From positions 341,311-405,310 of the forward strand of contig JAIOYW010000001.1 of the NCBI GenBank assembly GCA_021740915.1: a stretch of 64,000 bases of DNA, written 5' to 3'. How positions within the stretch are numbered: position 1 is the first letter of the stretch; each line of letters starts with the position of its first letter. The translations under genes and the position numbers were made by a program. A model generated the notes under the pieces. It was not told the origin of the DNA, ran no database searches, and saw only the letters and a program-made list of their open reading frames with translations. This DNA comes from Ignavibacteriales bacterium (GTDB lineage: Bacteria > Bacteroidota > Ignavibacteria > Ignavibacteriales > Melioribacteraceae). This document shows, piece after piece, positions 18,069 through 28,796 of the stretch.

Positions 18069-20959
18069 GCTTCTGTTTCGGCATATTGAGAAATTGGAAG
18101 ACAGGAGCACATGAGGTTCCTGTCACCGTAAGCATTGTCAACTCTCGAAACCGAAGGCCAGAACTTTGATTCAACCACCCAAGGCAAAGGAAAGGATGCT
18201 CTTTTACGAGAATAACCGTGATTCCAATCGTCAGCAAGAACACTTTCAGCAGTATGAGGAGCATTTTTAAGCATATTGTCATTTTTATCCAATGAACCGT
18301 CCTCAATCTCCATAATTTCTTTACGAATACTTATCAAGGCATCACAAAACCGATCTAATTCACTCTTGGATTCACTTTCGGTTGGTTCAATCATTATTGT
18401 GCCGGCAACCGGGAAAGACACAGTGGGAGCATGATAACCATAGTCCATAAGTCTTTTTGCAACATCTTCCGCTTCAATATTCGCTGAATGTTTAAACTCC
18501 CGTAAATCAAAAATCATTTCATGAGCAACATGACCGTTTTTTCCAGTATAGAGTGTCTTATATTTTCCTTCAAGTTTCTTCTTAATATAATTTGCATTAA
18601 GTATCGCATATTTTGTAGCTTCCGTAAGTCCGTCACCACCCATCATTTTAATATATGCATAAGAAATTATTAGAATTGAGGCACTTCCGTAAGGAGCAGC
18701 AGACACAGGATCTATTCCATGCTCACCACCTGTTTTGATGACTGGATGTGCAGGCAAAAATGGTGAAAGGTGTTCTTTTACTGCAATTGGGCCCATTCCA
18801 GGACCACCACCGCCATGCGGGATACAGAATGTTTTGTGCAGATTCATATGACAAACATCGGCACCAATGGCAGCAGGGCTCGTTAGTCCAACCTGAGCAT
18901 TTAAATTTGCACCATCCATATAAACCTGTCCGCCGAAAGAATGAACAATTTCGCAGATTTCTCTAATGGATTCCTCAAAAACGCCGTGTGTTGAAGGATA
19001 AGTCACCATGAGAGCTGAAAGATTCTCTTTGAATTGCTCAGCTCTGCTTTTTAAATCTACGACGTCGATATTCCCCATGTCATCACACTTCACAATAACT
19101 ACTTTACACCCTGCCATGACAGCACTTGCAGGATTAGTACCATGAGCAGAAGATGGGATCAGTACAATATCCCTGTGCCCTTGTCCAAAATGTTCCTGGT
19201 AAGCGCGGATAACCATAAGACCAGTGTATTCGCCTTGTGCCCCCGAGTTTGGCTGCAAAGATACCCCGTTAAAACCAGTTATCTCATTAAGCTGACATTT
19301 CAATTCGTCAAAAATATATTGATAACCCTCAGCCTGATCTTCAGGAATGAAGGGATGTAATTCTGCAAATTCCGGCCAGGTTATTCCAAACATTTCAGTA
19401 GATGCATTCAGTTTCATCGTACAGGAACCGAGAGGAATCATCGATGTTGTAAGGGATAAATCTTTTTTCTCGAGTTTTTTAATATACCTGAGCATCTCGG
19501 TTTCACTTCTGTAGGAATTAAAAACCGGATGTTCGAGGAAAGCAGAACTCCTCTCGAGGTTTTCAGGAATTGACGCATTCTTAGAATTTGTCAGGATCGA
19601 ATCGATATCTATCTGAGTATCCCTGGCACTTGCAAATATTTCAGCAATCTGGGAAATGTCTTCCATACCATCATATTCACTGAGGGATATTCCAATTGAT
19701 CCATCATTAAAATAACGGAGATTAATCTTTTTCTTTAATGCAATTTCCCTGATTTTTTTAGTTTCAACCGGACTGGATGTATTTATCTTTAGCGTATCGA
19801 AATAGTATTTATTTGACAATTCATACCCGATTTGCTTCAAAGCACTCTGCAGAAGAATTGTTAAACTGTTAATTCTTTTGGCAATCCTGACGAGTCCTTC
19901 CTTGCCATGATAAACGGAATACATTCCTGACATAATAGCCAGCAATACTTGTGCTGTACAAATATTACTTGTTGCCTTTTCCCGTTTTATATGTTGTTCG
20001 CGTGTTTGAAGCGCCATCCGGTAAGCTGGCTTTCCGGAAGCATCCTGCGAAACTCCGATTATCCTTCCGGGTAGAAATCTTTTGTATTCTTCTTTCGTAG
20101 CGAAATATGCTGCATGAGGTCCGCCGTATCCCATGGGGACACCAAATCTTTGTGCACTACCGACAACAACATCAGTACCTAATTCACCAGGGGGTGTCAA
20201 TAAGGTTAATGCGAGTAAATCCGATGCAACACAGACTGTCAACCCCTGACTTTTAATATTGCTGATAAGTTTTGACAGATCACGGATTTCTCCATTGTTA
20301 TCCGGATACTGCAAGAGAACGGCAAAATCTTCCTGATTAAAAATAAAATCAGGAGTCAATTTTAATTCCTTAATTTTAATTCCAAGTTTGCCGGCTCTGA
20401 GTTTTATGACTGACTTTGTCTGCGGAAAAATCTCTGAATCAATAATAAAAGTGTTTGAATTCTTTTTTATAGTCTTCCTTGTTGCATGCAGCATTGCCAT
20501 GGCCTCGGCGCTGGAAGTACCTTCATCAAGGAGAGATGCATTTGATATTTCCATACCGGTAAGGTCGGAAACCATAGTCTGAAAATTGATCAGGGCTTCG
20601 AGTCTCCCTTGAGAAATCTCCGCCTGATATGGTGTATATTGAGTGTACCAACCTGGATTTTCAAGGATATTTCTTTTTATCACACCGGGAAGAATTGTGG
20701 GGTAATAACCCATACCGATATAAGAACGAAATACTTTGTTTTTAGATGCTATTTCACTCAGATGTCTGAGAAATTCAAATTCAGTCAGGTTCTTCCCAAG
20801 TTCAAGCGGTTTTTCTAATCTAATACCTTTTGGAACAGTTTTATCAATGAGTTCATTCAGAGAATTTACGCCTATTGTTTTAAGCATCTCAATGGTTTCA
20901 GCCGAATCGGGCCCAATATGTCTGTTCTTAAATAATTCCCAATTTTGTTCATTAAGCAT
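18065..20959 (-). CDS. gcvP: Glycine dehydrogenase (decarboxylating), P-protein
   Basis: 964 residues, the single-chain form of the glycine cleavage system P-protein (the two-subunit form splits near 450). The N-terminal FKNRHIGPD motif and the PLP-lysine segment [19 protein letters not shown] are visible. Reaction: PLP-dependent glycine decarboxylation with transfer of aminomethyl to the H-protein lipoyl group. gcvT and gcvH are not in the window. No glycine riboswitch-like structure is evident in the short upstream gap (20960-21045). Confidence 0.96.
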   Translation of the reverse strand: MLNEQNWELFKNRHIGPDSAETIEMLKTIGVNSLNELIDKTVPKGIRLEKPLELGKNLTEFEFLRHLSEIASKNKVFRSYIGMGYYPTILPGVIKRNILENPGWYTQYTPYQAEISQGRLEALINFQTMVSDLTGMEISNASLLDEGTSSAEAMAMLHATRKTIKKNSNTFIIDSEIFPQTKSVIKLRAGKLGIKIKELKLTPDFIFNQEDFAVLLQYPDNNGEIRDLSKLISNIKSQGLTVCVASDLLALTLLTPPGELGTDVVVGSAQRFGVPMGYGGPHAAYFATKEEYKRFLPGRIIGVSQDASGKPAYRMALQTREQHIKREKATSNICTAQVLLAIMSGMYSVYHGKEGLVRIAKRINSLTILLQSALKQIGYELSNKYYFDTLKINTSSPVETKKIREIALKKKINLRYFNDGSIGISLSEYDGMEDISQIAEIFASARDTQIDIDSILTNSKNASIPENLERSSAFLEHPVFNSYRSETEMLRYIKKLEKKDLSLTTSMIPLGSCTMKLNASTEMFGITWPEFAELHPFIPEDQAEGYQYIFDELKCQLNEITGFNGVSLQPNSGAQGEYTGLMVIRAYQEHFGQGHRDIVLIPSSAHGTNPASAVMAGCKVVIVKCDDMGNIDVVDLKSRAEQFKENLSALMVTYPSTHGVFEESIREICEIVHSFGGQVYMDGANLNAQVGLTSPAAIGADVCHMNLHKTFCIPHGGGGPGMGPIAVKEHLSPFLPAHPVIKTGGEHGIDPVSAAPYGSASILIISYAYIKMMGGDGLTEATKYAILNANYIKKKLEGKYKTLYTGKNGHVAHEMIFDLREFKHSANIEAEDVAKRLMDYGYHAPTVSFPVAGTIMIEPTESESKSELDRFCDALISIRKEIMEIEDGSLDKNDNMLKNAPHTAESVLADDWNHGYSRKRASFPLPWVVESKFWPSVSRVDNAYGDRNLMCSCLPISQYAETEA

Positions 20960-21045
20960 ACAAATTACCTTAGAAGAAATATTTTTATATTTAAATATAG
21001 TTAAAAGAACTGCTACAAATTCCGGTTATAGCTGCTAAAATCGCC

Positions 21046-21834
21046 TTAAATATTTCCGGATAATTTTTTAATATTGAGTGTAACTAATGCAGCTCTTGCA
21101 GCCTCCTGCTCAGCTTCTTTTTTGCTTGATCCAACACCCGAACCCAGTATTTCATCATGAAGTTTTACTTCAATCACAAATCTTTTATTATGCTGAGGTC
21201 CGGTCTCAGATTGGATGATGTAATTTGGCTGGTCCCATTTCTTAAGATGAGAATACTCTAATAATAAGCCCTTATAATTTTCGTCCGTTTTGTCAAGTCC
21301 TGCCTCAATACCTGGTAGAATCAATGTTTTTTCTACGAATGAGGCGGCTGCCTTCAGTCCCTGATCTAAATAAATTGCCCCGATCAATGACTCAAAAGCA
21401 TCAGCAACAATTGATCTGATAGCTTTATCATTATCTCGGAAATAATTACGATTTGTCAGGATTATTTTATCAAGACCCAGCTTGATTCCGGTATCTGCAA
21501 GTGAGTATTTGTCAACAAAATTACTTCTGATTTTGGTCAGGTCGCCCTCGCTCAGGGCAGTGTCCTTTCTGAAAAGGTAATCAGAGAGAATCAGATCTAA
21601 TACAGCATCACCTAAAAACTCAAGCCGTTCATTACATCTTAAATTCAAATGGGTTACTTCTAGGTATGACCGATGGGTCAGGGCTTTAATATATAAACCG
21701 GTATCTTTAATCCTGAATGGCAGAATGGATTTAAGTTTTAGTATGGAGTCCTCAACACGTTTCTCAGATAAGGGAGATTTTTTTTCCTTAAAGAAAAAGA
21801 ATCTCCCTATTGATCTAAGAATCTCTGAGAACAA
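21046..21834 (-). CDS. rnc: Ribonuclease III
   Basis: 262 residues. The catalytic signature CNERLEFLGDAVLDLI, an acidic site in the DAFESLIGAIYLDQG helix, and a C-terminal double-stranded RNA-binding domain (about 180-255, including SKKEAEQEAARAAL) are all present. Known role: cleavage of double-stranded RNA in rRNA and mRNA maturation. It is last in the fatty-acid operon, 4 bases after fabF, an arrangement found in many bacteria. Confidence 0.95.
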   Translation of the reverse strand: MFSEILRSIGRFFFFKEKKSPLSEKRVEDSILKLKSILPFRIKDTGLYIKALTHRSYLEVTHLNLRCNERLEFLGDAVLDLILSDYLFRKDTALSEGDLTKIRSNFVDKYSLADTGIKLGLDKIILTNRNYFRDNDKAIRSIVADAFESLIGAIYLDQGLKAAASFVEKTLILPGIEAGLDKTDENYKGLLLEYSHLKKWDQPNYIIQSETGPQHNKRFVIEVKLHDEILGSGVGSSKKEAEQEAARAALVTLNIKKLSGNI

Positions 21835-21838
21835 ATTA

Positions 21839-23077
21839 CTACTGGAATTTCTTAAAAATTAATGAGGCGTTGTGCCCGCCAAATCCAAATGTATTACTCA
21901 GTGCATACTTAATATCGCGATTGACGGCTACCTTCGGTGTGTAGTTTAAGTCGCATTCCGGGGATGGTTCATCAAGATTTATCGTAGGAGGAATGATTCC
22001 ATTTTTCAGAGCCATTACAGCAGCAATGCTCTCAATAGCTCCTGAAGCGCCAAGAAGGTGTCCTGTCATCGATTTAGTCGAACTTATATTCATTTTATAA
22101 GCATGTTCACCAAAAAGATTCTTAATTGCTTTAGTCTCATTAAGATCATTAAGTTCAGTTGAGGTACCATGAGCATTGATATAATCAATATCGGTTGTTT
22201 GAATTCCGGCATCGCGTATGGCGTCTCTCATCGACCTGAAAGCGCCTTCTCCTTCAGGGGCAGGGGCAGTAAGATGAAAAGCATCACCCGTTAATCCGAC
22301 ACCGATAAGCTCAGCGTAAATTTTGGCGCCTCTTTTAACTGCGTGATCATAGTCTTCAAGAATGAGTGTGCCTGAACCCTCACCCATTACAAATCCATTT
22401 CTATCTTTATCAAATGGACGGGAAGCTTCCAAAAAACGATCGTTCCATGTGGACATGGCTCTTGCCGAATTGAAACCTGCATATGCCATTTTAGTTATGG
22501 ATGCTTCGGAACCCCCGCAGATCATAACATCCGATGTTCCACGCTGAATAATCATAAATGCATCAGCGATAGCATGAGATGAAGTTGCGCATGCTGAGGT
22601 AGTTGCATAATTTGGTCCACGAAACTTAAATTGCATCGATATCTGCCCGGCAGCAATATCCGATATCATCATCGGCACAAAAAACGGGCTTACCCTTCCA
22701 GGACCAAACTCAAGAAAAGCACGGTGTTGCTGCTCAAATGTTTCCATGCCGCCAATACCACTTCCGTAAACAACTCCAGCTCTTTCCAGATCAATTTCTT
22801 CGGTATTGATTCCTGAATCCTGAATTGCCATAATAGATGTTGCAACTGCATATTGAGTGAAAAGGTCCATTCGGCGGACTGCTTTTTTGTCTATGTATAG
22901 TAGTGGATCAAAATTTTTTACTTCAAAGGCAAATTTTGTGTCGAAATTTACCGGATCAAATTTTGTAAGTGGTCCGGCTCCATTTCTACCCTCTTTCAAA
23001 CCTTGCCAATATTCCTCAAGTGTATTACCAATCGGCGTAACTGCGCCAAGACCAGTCACAACTACTCGTTTTCGCAT
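21839..23077 (-). CDS. fabF: 3-oxoacyl-ACP synthase II
   Basis: 412 residues, the normal FabF length. The Cys-His-His triad is visible in TTSACATSSHAIADA (Cys), NAHGTSTELND (His) and STKSMTGHLLGASGAIE (His). Reaction: condensation of malonyl-ACP with acyl-ACP during chain elongation. It lies 113 bases after acpP, the widest gap in this operon, with two small palindromes in between, so it may have its own control element. Confidence 0.97.
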   Translation of the reverse strand: MRKRVVVTGLGAVTPIGNTLEEYWQGLKEGRNGAGPLTKFDPVNFDTKFAFEVKNFDPLLYIDKKAVRRMDLFTQYAVATSIMAIQDSGINTEEIDLERAGVVYGSGIGGMETFEQQHRAFLEFGPGRVSPFFVPMMISDIAAGQISMQFKFRGPNYATTSACATSSHAIADAFMIIQRGTSDVMICGGSEASITKMAYAGFNSARAMSTWNDRFLEASRPFDKDRNGFVMGEGSGTLILEDYDHAVKRGAKIYAELIGVGLTGDAFHLTAPAPEGEGAFRSMRDAIRDAGIQTTDIDYINAHGTSTELNDLNETKAIKNLFGEHAYKMNISSTKSMTGHLLGASGAIESIAAVMALKNGIIPPTINLDEPSPECDLNYTPKVAVNRDIKYALSNTFGFGGHNASLIFKKFQ

Positions 23078-23119
23078 GGGATCTCTCCTGATATATGGGG
23101 AAATTTGGGGTTGACTAAA

Positions 23120-23175
23120 AGTTGTTCAACTGGATAATTCTGCATAAGGTTTAATTCTCTGAACAGGCTGTTCAG
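23120..23175. repeat. Two short palindromes between acpP and fabF
   Basis: AGTTG-TT-CAACT (23120-23131) and CTGAACAG-G-CTGTTCAG (23159-23175) both lie in the acpP-fabF gap and share a GTTCA core. They could be a paired operator or small RNA hairpins that tune fabF relative to acpP. No T-run follows, so they are not classic terminators. The first is short enough to be chance. Confidence 0.3.
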
Positions 23176-23190
23176 TCAGCCCCCGGCAAA

Positions 23191-23433
23191 TTATCCCTTT
23201 TTCTCCTGAAGATATTTTACTGCATCACCAACAGTTCCGATCTTCTCAGCGTCTTCATCAGGGATCTGAATATCAAAAGCCTGTTCAAACCCCATGACCA
23301 ATTCAACTATATCAAGTGAATCAGCGCCCAAATCGTTCTGAAATGATGCACCATCTGTGATCTGGGAATCGTCAACTCCCAATTTATCCATGATGATACT
23401 TTTTACTTTTTCACGTACTTCTGCTGCATCCAT
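23191..23433 (-). CDS. acpP: Acyl carrier protein
   Basis: An acidic 80-residue protein with the phosphopantetheine attachment motif [13 protein letters not shown]; the modified residue is Ser39. It carries acyl intermediates of fatty-acid synthesis as thioesters. It sits between fabG and fabF, the standard order, and has one of the best ribosome-binding sites in the window, as expected for a highly expressed protein. Confidence 0.97.
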   Translation of the reverse strand: MDAAEVREKVKSIIMDKLGVDDSQITDGASFQNDLGADSLDIVELVMGFEQAFDIQIPDEDAEKIGTVGDAVKYLQEKKG

Positions 23434-23440
23434 TTCTTAA

Positions 23441-23446
23441 CTCCTT
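23441..23446 (-). promoter_or_regulatory. Strong Shine-Dalgarno sequence of acpP
   Basis: On the minus strand it reads AAGGAG, seven bases before the acpP ATG. It fixes the start and fits high expression of ACP relative to its neighbours. Confidence 0.65.
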
Positions 23447-23480
23447 AAATAAGTTATAAGTTGTTGTTAATAAATAAAAA

Positions 23481-24245
23481 TTACATCCCGAGACCGCCGT
23501 CAACGGCTATTACCTGACCAGTCATATAATCTGCGGAATCACTGCACAGAAAACTTACTACTTTTGCAATATCTTCAGGTTGTCCCATCCTCTTTAAAGG
23601 AATATTCGACAAAAGTGCTTCCCTTTGCTTTTCATTCAATTTTTTGGTCATATCGGTTTCAATAAAACCGGGAGCTATCGCATTAACTGTGATACCACGA
23701 GAAGCGACTTCCTTCGCAATAGATTTCGTGAAACCAATTATACCTGCCTTCGATGCAGAATAATTTGATTGTCCGGGATTTCCAATTACCCCGACAATTG
23801 AAGAGATATTAATTATCCGGCCAAATCTTTGTGGGATCATATATTTCAAGGCTGCTTTCGTATAATTAAAAACGCTTTTAAGATTAACATTAATTACTGC
23901 ATCAAATTCTTCTTCTGACATTCTCAATAAAAGATTATCCTTGGTAATTCCAACATTATTAACAAGAATATCAATCCCGCCAAGTTTTTCTGCTGCATAA
24001 GCAAGCGTTTGCTCGGCTTCTTCAAATGAAGTGGCATCAGCTTTCATTGAATATACTTTTGTTAATGGATTGCCAATCTCACGCTCTATTTCTTCGGCGC
24101 ATTCTTCACAGCTATTATAAGCAAAAACAACATCCGAAAATAATACGCCACAGCAACTCCTGGAAGCTAGCTCTTTTACGATAGCTCTTCCAATCCCGCG
24201 GGTTCCACCCGTTACGACAGCTCTTCTTTTAATCTGACCATTCAT
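23481..24245 (-). CDS. fabG: 3-oxoacyl-ACP reductase
   Basis: 254 residues of the short-chain dehydrogenase/reductase family. The NADPH-binding TGGTRGIGRAI loop, NNVGITKD, and the catalytic Ser-Tyr-Lys set in INISSIVG and NYSASKAG are present. Reaction: reduction of 3-oxoacyl-ACP to 3-hydroxyacyl-ACP. Position between fabD and acpP supports FabG over other SDR enzymes. Confidence 0.96.
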   Translation of the reverse strand: MNGQIKRRAVVTGGTRGIGRAIVKELASRSCCGVLFSDVVFAYNSCEECAEEIEREIGNPLTKVYSMKADATSFEEAEQTLAYAAEKLGGIDILVNNVGITKDNLLLRMSEEEFDAVINVNLKSVFNYTKAALKYMIPQRFGRIINISSIVGVIGNPGQSNYSASKAGIIGFTKSIAKEVASRGITVNAIAPGFIETDMTKKLNEKQREALLSNIPLKRMGQPEDIAKVVSFLCSDSADYMTGQVIAVDGGLGM

Positions 24246-24313
24246 CTGTTATTGAACTTATATTGTTTTAATCAAAATAATAAATATTGCTGAAAATATG
24301 AAAACTTTACAAA

Positions 24314-25228
24314 TCAAAGGTAAGGTATTACTTCCTGATATTTATCAATTCCCCAAACTTTCACAGAAGGATCAATACGTTTAATTAACCCCTGAAGAAC
24401 TTTTCCAGGTCCGACCTCTACAAATTCGTCAGCCCCATCTCTGATCATGTTCCGAATTGTTTGTTCCCACAAAACCGGCGCAGTAACCTGCTCAAAAAGT
24501 AATCTTTTAATATCTTCGGGAAATGTTATTGGTTCGGCTGTAATATTTGCATAAACCGGAATTCTTGCTTTGTAAAAATTATTCAACTCAAGTTCGGTAA
24601 ATAATTTGTCTTTAGCACTCTGCATCAGAGGTGAATGAAATGCTCCGCTGACAACAAGTTCTTTTACAAGTTTAGCTCCTTCTGCTTTGCAGCCCTCCAT
24701 CGCCTTCCTGACACCATCAACTGATCCTGAGATCACAATTTGTCCGGGAGAATTGAAATTTGCACACTGTACAATTCCAACTGAAGAGGATTCTTCACAA
24801 ACTTTTTCTGCTTTTTCAGCAGATAGACCAACTATTGCTGCCATAGTCCCGGGATAATCGATACCCGATTGCAGCATAGATTTTCCTCTGAATCGGACAA
24901 CCTTCATAGCATCATAGAACTGAATAGAACCGGCGCAGACCAATGCACTGTATTCACCAAGGGAGTGTCCTGCAGTCATATCTGGTTCGAGAGTCCTTAT
25001 AATTGAAGCAAGAACAACGCTATGAAGAAAGATAGCAGGCTGAGTAATATCAGTCATTTTAAGCGATTCTTCAGGTCCATTAAACATTATATGCGATAGA
25101 CCAACACCTGCAGCTTCTTCAGCCGTCCTGATCATCTCTTTGGCTTCAACAGAATTTTCATACAGATCTTTAGCCATGCCGATATACTGTGATCCCTGAC
25201 CTGGAAAAACAAAGGCTCTTTTACCCAT
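24314..25228 (-). CDS. fabD: Malonyl-CoA:ACP acyltransferase
   Basis: 304 residues from the ATG at 25228 (MGKRAFVFPGQGSQYIGMAKD); a longer frame to 25291 would add residues inside fabH that do not match the family. The catalytic Ser is in GHSLGEYSAL and the His in SGAFHSPLM. Reaction: transfer of malonyl from CoA to ACP. It starts one base after the fabH stop. Confidence 0.96.
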   Translation of the reverse strand: MGKRAFVFPGQGSQYIGMAKDLYENSVEAKEMIRTAEEAAGVGLSHIMFNGPEESLKMTDITQPAIFLHSVVLASIIRTLEPDMTAGHSLGEYSALVCAGSIQFYDAMKVVRFRGKSMLQSGIDYPGTMAAIVGLSAEKAEKVCEESSSVGIVQCANFNSPGQIVISGSVDGVRKAMEGCKAEGAKLVKELVVSGAFHSPLMQSAKDKLFTELELNNFYKARIPVYANITAEPITFPEDIKRLLFEQVTAPVLWEQTIRNMIRDGADEFVEVGPGKVLQGLIKRIDPSVKVWGIDKYQEVIPYL

Positions 25229-25229
25229 A

Positions 25230-26234
25230 TCAGTCAATACCCCAGGTAAGATAAATGGAACCCCAGGTAAATCCTGCGCCAAATGCAACAAGAATAAGAT
25301 TGTCGCCTTTCTTCAATTTGCCTGATCTGTAATATTCAGTCATTACTAAAGGTATTGTTGCAGCCGTTGTATTACCATACTTTCCAATATTGATCATAAC
25401 CTTATCCTTACCAAGCCCCATTCTTTCAGCGGTAGCATCAATGATTCTCAGGTTAGCCTGATGAGGCACAAGATAGGCAATATCTTCGGACTTGAGATTA
25501 TTTTTTTTCATTATCTCAACTGAAATATCGGCCATCCCTTTGACAGCAACTTTAAAAACCGCTTTGCCGTCCTGATAAATATAATGTAATTTATTATCAA
25601 CAGTTTCATGAGTGGCTGGATTTAATGATCCGCCGCCTTTCATGTAGAGGCTTTCTTTTCCGGAACCATCAATATGCAGCAGCGAATCATGAATTCCATA
25701 TTTATTATCCTCGCCTGGTTCAAGGAGTACTGCTGAGGCAGCATCACCGAACAAAATACAAGTATTCCGATCGGTGTAATCAACAATTGCACTCATTTTA
25801 TCGGCACCAACAACAACAACTTTTTTATAGTTACCTGTCTCAATAAAATTTGCACCTGTTTCCAGCGCAAAAAGAAATCCTGAGCAAGCTCCCGAAAGAT
25901 CAAATCCCCAGGCATTTTTTGCTCCGATTGCGTCCTGTACGAGACAGGCCGTGGCAGGAAAAAACATATCCGGTGTTACGGTGGCAACAATAATAAGATC
26001 AATCTCCTCTGCTCTAAGACCAGTGGATTTCATCAGATCAAGTACAGATTTGGCGGCCATGTCACTTGTAGGTCCGCTTTTATGAATTCTTCGTTCAGAA
26101 ATCCCCGTTCGTGTTTTTATCCATTCATCGTTTGTCTCAACAATGGATTCCAAGTATTTATTATCCAGAATTGTTTCGGGAACATACATTCCCACACCGG
26201 TAATTACTGCTTTAATTTTTTGACTGTTCCGCAT
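25230..26234 (-). CDS. fabH: 3-oxoacyl-ACP synthase III
   Basis: 334 residues from the ATG at 26234 ([20 protein letters not shown]); the frame is open to 26279, but those residues overlap plsX more deeply and are unlike the family. The Cys-His-Asn triad lies in [24 protein letters not shown] and [13 protein letters not shown]. Reaction: the first condensation, acyl-CoA plus malonyl-ACP. It overlaps the plsX end by 23 bases, implying tight coupling. Confidence 0.96.
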   Translation of the reverse strand: MRNSQKIKAVITGVGMYVPETILDNKYLESIVETNDEWIKTRTGISERRIHKSGPTSDMAAKSVLDLMKSTGLRAEEIDLIIVATVTPDMFFPATACLVQDAIGAKNAWGFDLSGACSGFLFALETGANFIETGNYKKVVVVGADKMSAIVDYTDRNTCILFGDAASAVLLEPGEDNKYGIHDSLLHIDGSGKESLYMKGGGSLNPATHETVDNKLHYIYQDGKAVFKVAVKGMADISVEIMKKNNLKSEDIAYLVPHQANLRIIDATAERMGLGKDKVMINIGKYGNTTAATIPLVMTEYYRSGKLKKGDNLILVAFGAGFTWGSIYLTWGID

Positions 26235-27246
26235 ATTCCTTAAGCGATTCCTCAATTTTATATGCAAGATCTTTAGCATGGATCTCGCGGGCGCGAATAA
26301 TCATATTTTTTATTGCTAATGGTGAGCTTGATCCGTGTCCGATTATTGACACACCATTTATTCCAAGAAGGGGCACTCCTCCATACTTTTGATAATCAAG
26401 ATCACCAAGCACTTTCTTTAATGTGCCTCTCATCAGTCCAATTTTAATTTTCTTGAAGATACTCTCATTGGCGTAAAGTCCGAGTCTTCCCTTGAGCAGA
26501 GTTATCATACTCTCCGCAAATTTCAATATAACATTGCCAACAAAACCATCACAGATAGCGACATCGCAGGTACCTTTAAGTATGTCTCTTCCCTCAATAT
26601 TCCCAATGAAATTCAGTTTGGTCTCTTTTAGCAGTTTATGGGAGAGTAAAGTCAACTCGTTGCCTTTGGACTCTTCCTCACCTACACTGAGAAGCCCGAC
26701 CTTCGGATTTTTAATACCAAATATCTCGCGGGCAAAGATGCTGCCCATAATCGCATACTCAAGCAAATGCTGCGGCTTACAGTCAACACTTGCTCCAGCA
26801 TCAAAAAGATTACAGACACCGCCGTCAGCTGTGGGAAGAGGTACTCCGATAGTGGGTCTTCCCACACCTTTCACTCTTCCTATGACAAGGGTTGAGACGG
26901 CAAGCATTGCTCCAGTATTGCCAGCGCTGATCAATCCATCTGCAATTTTTTCCCGTACAAGTTTTGCGCCTACCACTAATGAAGAATTTTGCTTGGATTT
27001 TATTGCTGAGGTCGGATTATCATGCATTGTTATTACTTCGTCGGCATGAACGATCTTGTCTTCAGGCCAGGTTATTTTATGCTTGAGCATAACATCGGAA
27101 ATTTTATTTTTATCTCCGACCAATATTATGTCAATATCATCCCGTTCCTGGGAAACCAAATCAGCTCCGAGTACTTCGTTGAGGGGAGAAAAATCTCCTC
27201 CCATCGCATCAACGACGATTACAGATTTAGAATTTTTATGGGTCAT
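26212..27246 (-). CDS. plsX: Phosphate acyltransferase PlsX
   Basis: 344 residues. Family signatures are visible: [11 protein letters not shown] at the N-terminus, [12 protein letters not shown], and [16 protein letters not shown]. Reaction: conversion of acyl-ACP to acyl-phosphate for phospholipid synthesis by PlsY. It lies 12 bases after rpmF and overlaps fabH. Confidence 0.96.
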   Translation of the reverse strand: MTHKNSKSVIVVDAMGGDFSPLNEVLGADLVSQERDDIDIILVGDKNKISDVMLKHKITWPEDKIVHADEVITMHDNPTSAIKSKQNSSLVVGAKLVREKIADGLISAGNTGAMLAVSTLVIGRVKGVGRPTIGVPLPTADGGVCNLFDAGASVDCKPQHLLEYAIMGSIFAREIFGIKNPKVGLLSVGEEESKGNELTLLSHKLLKETKLNFIGNIEGRDILKGTCDVAICDGFVGNVILKFAESMITLLKGRLGLYANESIFKKIKIGLMRGTLKKVLGDLDYQKYGGVPLLGINGVSIIGHGSSSPLAIKNMIIRAREIHAKDLAYKIEESLKEYAEQSKN

Positions 27247-27258
27247 TTTATCCGGCTT

Positions 27259-27438
27259 TTATGCTTCCGGTACGAACATCGACCTTTTTGCATAGTAGCC
27301 GCAATTGGGGCAAGCACGGTGATTTAACTTCATTTCACCACAGTTATCACATTTTGATAAGGAAGGAGTTGTAGCTTTATAATGTGTTCTCCTTTTATCT
27401 CTTCTCGACTTTGAATGTCTTCTTTTCGGATTAGGCAT
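27259..27438 (-). CDS. rpmF: 50S ribosomal protein L32
   Basis: A short gene of 59 residues read directly from the minus strand: MPNPKRRHSKSRRDKRRTHY at the N-terminus, then a zinc-ribbon with CDNC (Cys30, Cys33) and CPNC (Cys43, Cys46), ending FVPEA. The four cysteines mark the zinc-binding form of L32. It sits 11 bases after the YceD-family gene and 12 bases before plsX, the widespread yceD-rpmF-plsX order. Confidence 0.95.
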   Translation of the reverse strand: MPNPKRRHSKSRRDKRRTHYKATTPSLSKCDNCGEMKLNHRACPNCGYYAKRSMFVPEA

Positions 27439-27449
27439 AATTTCCTCTG

Positions 27450-27956
27450 CTATTCTAAATTATTTTTCAAACTTTTCAGCGGTCCCCAGACCGGATTTTC
27501 ATCTTCCTGATTACAATTGCACTGAGACTCATTTAGATTTGTTCCACAACGAATACATATTCCTCTACAATCATCTTTACATAATGTTTTAAGCGGAAGT
27601 GCAAGTTCCAGATAATCATAAATATCTGAAGCAAGATTTATCGACGTTACTTCGGGTGCTAAATAATAAACATCAAGTTCACTGTCTTCGTTTATTTTAT
27701 CTCTTGTAAAAATATATGTAAGAACAAATTTATTATCTAAACGTTTTCTGAAATCCACGGCACATCGATCACATGTTAACACTGCCTCACAGGAGACACT
27801 GCATTCCAGTACAATCTGGTATGCCGATTTATCCATTTTGACCTTAGCGAGCAAACTACCAATAAATGGCGACTCTCCCCATTGAAGGGATTCTATTTTT
27901 TCATCAAAGTCAAACTGATGAATACCATCGCTAAAATTTACAAATTTGATATTCAT
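27450..27956 (-). CDS. yceD: YceD/DUF177-family protein
   Basis: 168 residues. The family core is seen in SCEAVLTCDRCAVDF, followed by LELALPLKTLCKDDCRGIC and a C-terminal cysteine-rich stretch (CIRCGTNL, CNC) that may bind a metal. Known for the family: a role in 23S rRNA accumulation, and conserved linkage to rpmF, as here. It is the first gene of the nine-gene run to rnc. Confidence 0.9.
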   Translation of the reverse strand: MNIKFVNFSDGIHQFDFDEKIESLQWGESPFIGSLLAKVKMDKSAYQIVLECSVSCEAVLTCDRCAVDFRKRLDNKFVLTYIFTRDKINEDSELDVYYLAPEVTSINLASDIYDYLELALPLKTLCKDDCRGICIRCGTNLNESQCNCNQEDENPVWGPLKSLKNNLE

Positions 27957-28220
27957 TTTTTTAAAAATTTAAAATTCTAATATATGAAAGCGGTTTTTGA
28001 TAATCAAGCATTACCTTTCCAGTGTCAAATGCATCAATATTCAAATTGATTATTGCTCAATTAGATTCAACTAAAATATACAATTACATTAGGAATGCCT
28101 TTATATTTTTTATTTTGTTCCTGTTAATGCTTTTGATTTTGTCGGATTGCAAAAAATTCAGGAATTTTCTGTAATATTGACTTTAGAAAGTAATCATGGA
28201 AACGAATTAATTTTTATTGC

Positions 28221-28796
28221 GTGAAAAATAAAATACTACTATTCGGCGGAACATTTGATCCAGTTCATATTGGTCACCTGATCACCGCCAGATTTGTTTT
28301 TGAGAACAGAAAAGCTGATAGTATAATTTTTATGCCGAATTATCAGTCACCGCTTAAAACCGATTTTATGCCAACGCCGACATTTCACCGTTTAAATATG
28401 CTGCAATTGGCACTTCTCGGTTTAGAGGGGTTTATTGTCAGTGATTTTGAAATCAACCGAAAACAGATAAGTTATACTTACCAGACAATTGAAGAACTTT
28501 CATCACCGGAAAACATTTTAGAGATTATTATTGGTTATGATAACCTCCTGGTATTCGAAAAGTGGATGAAACCTGATCTTATCGTCGAAAAAGTAAAACT
28601 TCTTGTATTAAAAAGAAATACCCACACCAGTGATGACAGAAATCGATTCTTTAAGGATGCTGTTTTTCTTGATACTCCCAGAATTGATATCTCATCAACA
28701 GAAATAAGAAATAGAGTAAAATCAGGAAGATCCATTGATTTTATGGTACCAGAAAAAGTAAAAGAATATATTTTAGAGAATAATTTGTACAAATGA
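28221..28796 (+). CDS. nadD: Nicotinate-nucleotide adenylyltransferase
   Basis: 191 residues from a GTG start. The nucleotidyltransferase HxGH-type site is FGGTFDPVHIGH (8-19) and the C-terminal ISSTEIRNRVKSG motif is present. Reaction: nicotinate mononucleotide plus ATP to deamido-NAD. It overlaps meaB as ATGA. The 263-base divergent gap to yceD is AT-rich and should hold both promoters, but I see no clear motif in it. Confidence 0.94.
   Translation: MKNKILLFGGTFDPVHIGHLITARFVFENRKADSIIFMPNYQSPLKTDFMPTPTFHRLNMLQLALLGLEGFIVSDFEINRKQISYTYQTIEELSSPENILEIIIGYDNLLVFEKWMKPDLIVEKVKLLVLKRNTHTSDDRNRFFKDAVFLDTPRIDISSTEIRNRVKSGRSIDFMVPEKVKEYILENNLYK

Noticed and set aside
26492..27049. Plus-strand open frame of 185 codons
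   Set aside because: Fully opposite plsX, whose protein has clear family motifs; the plus-strand product shows none.
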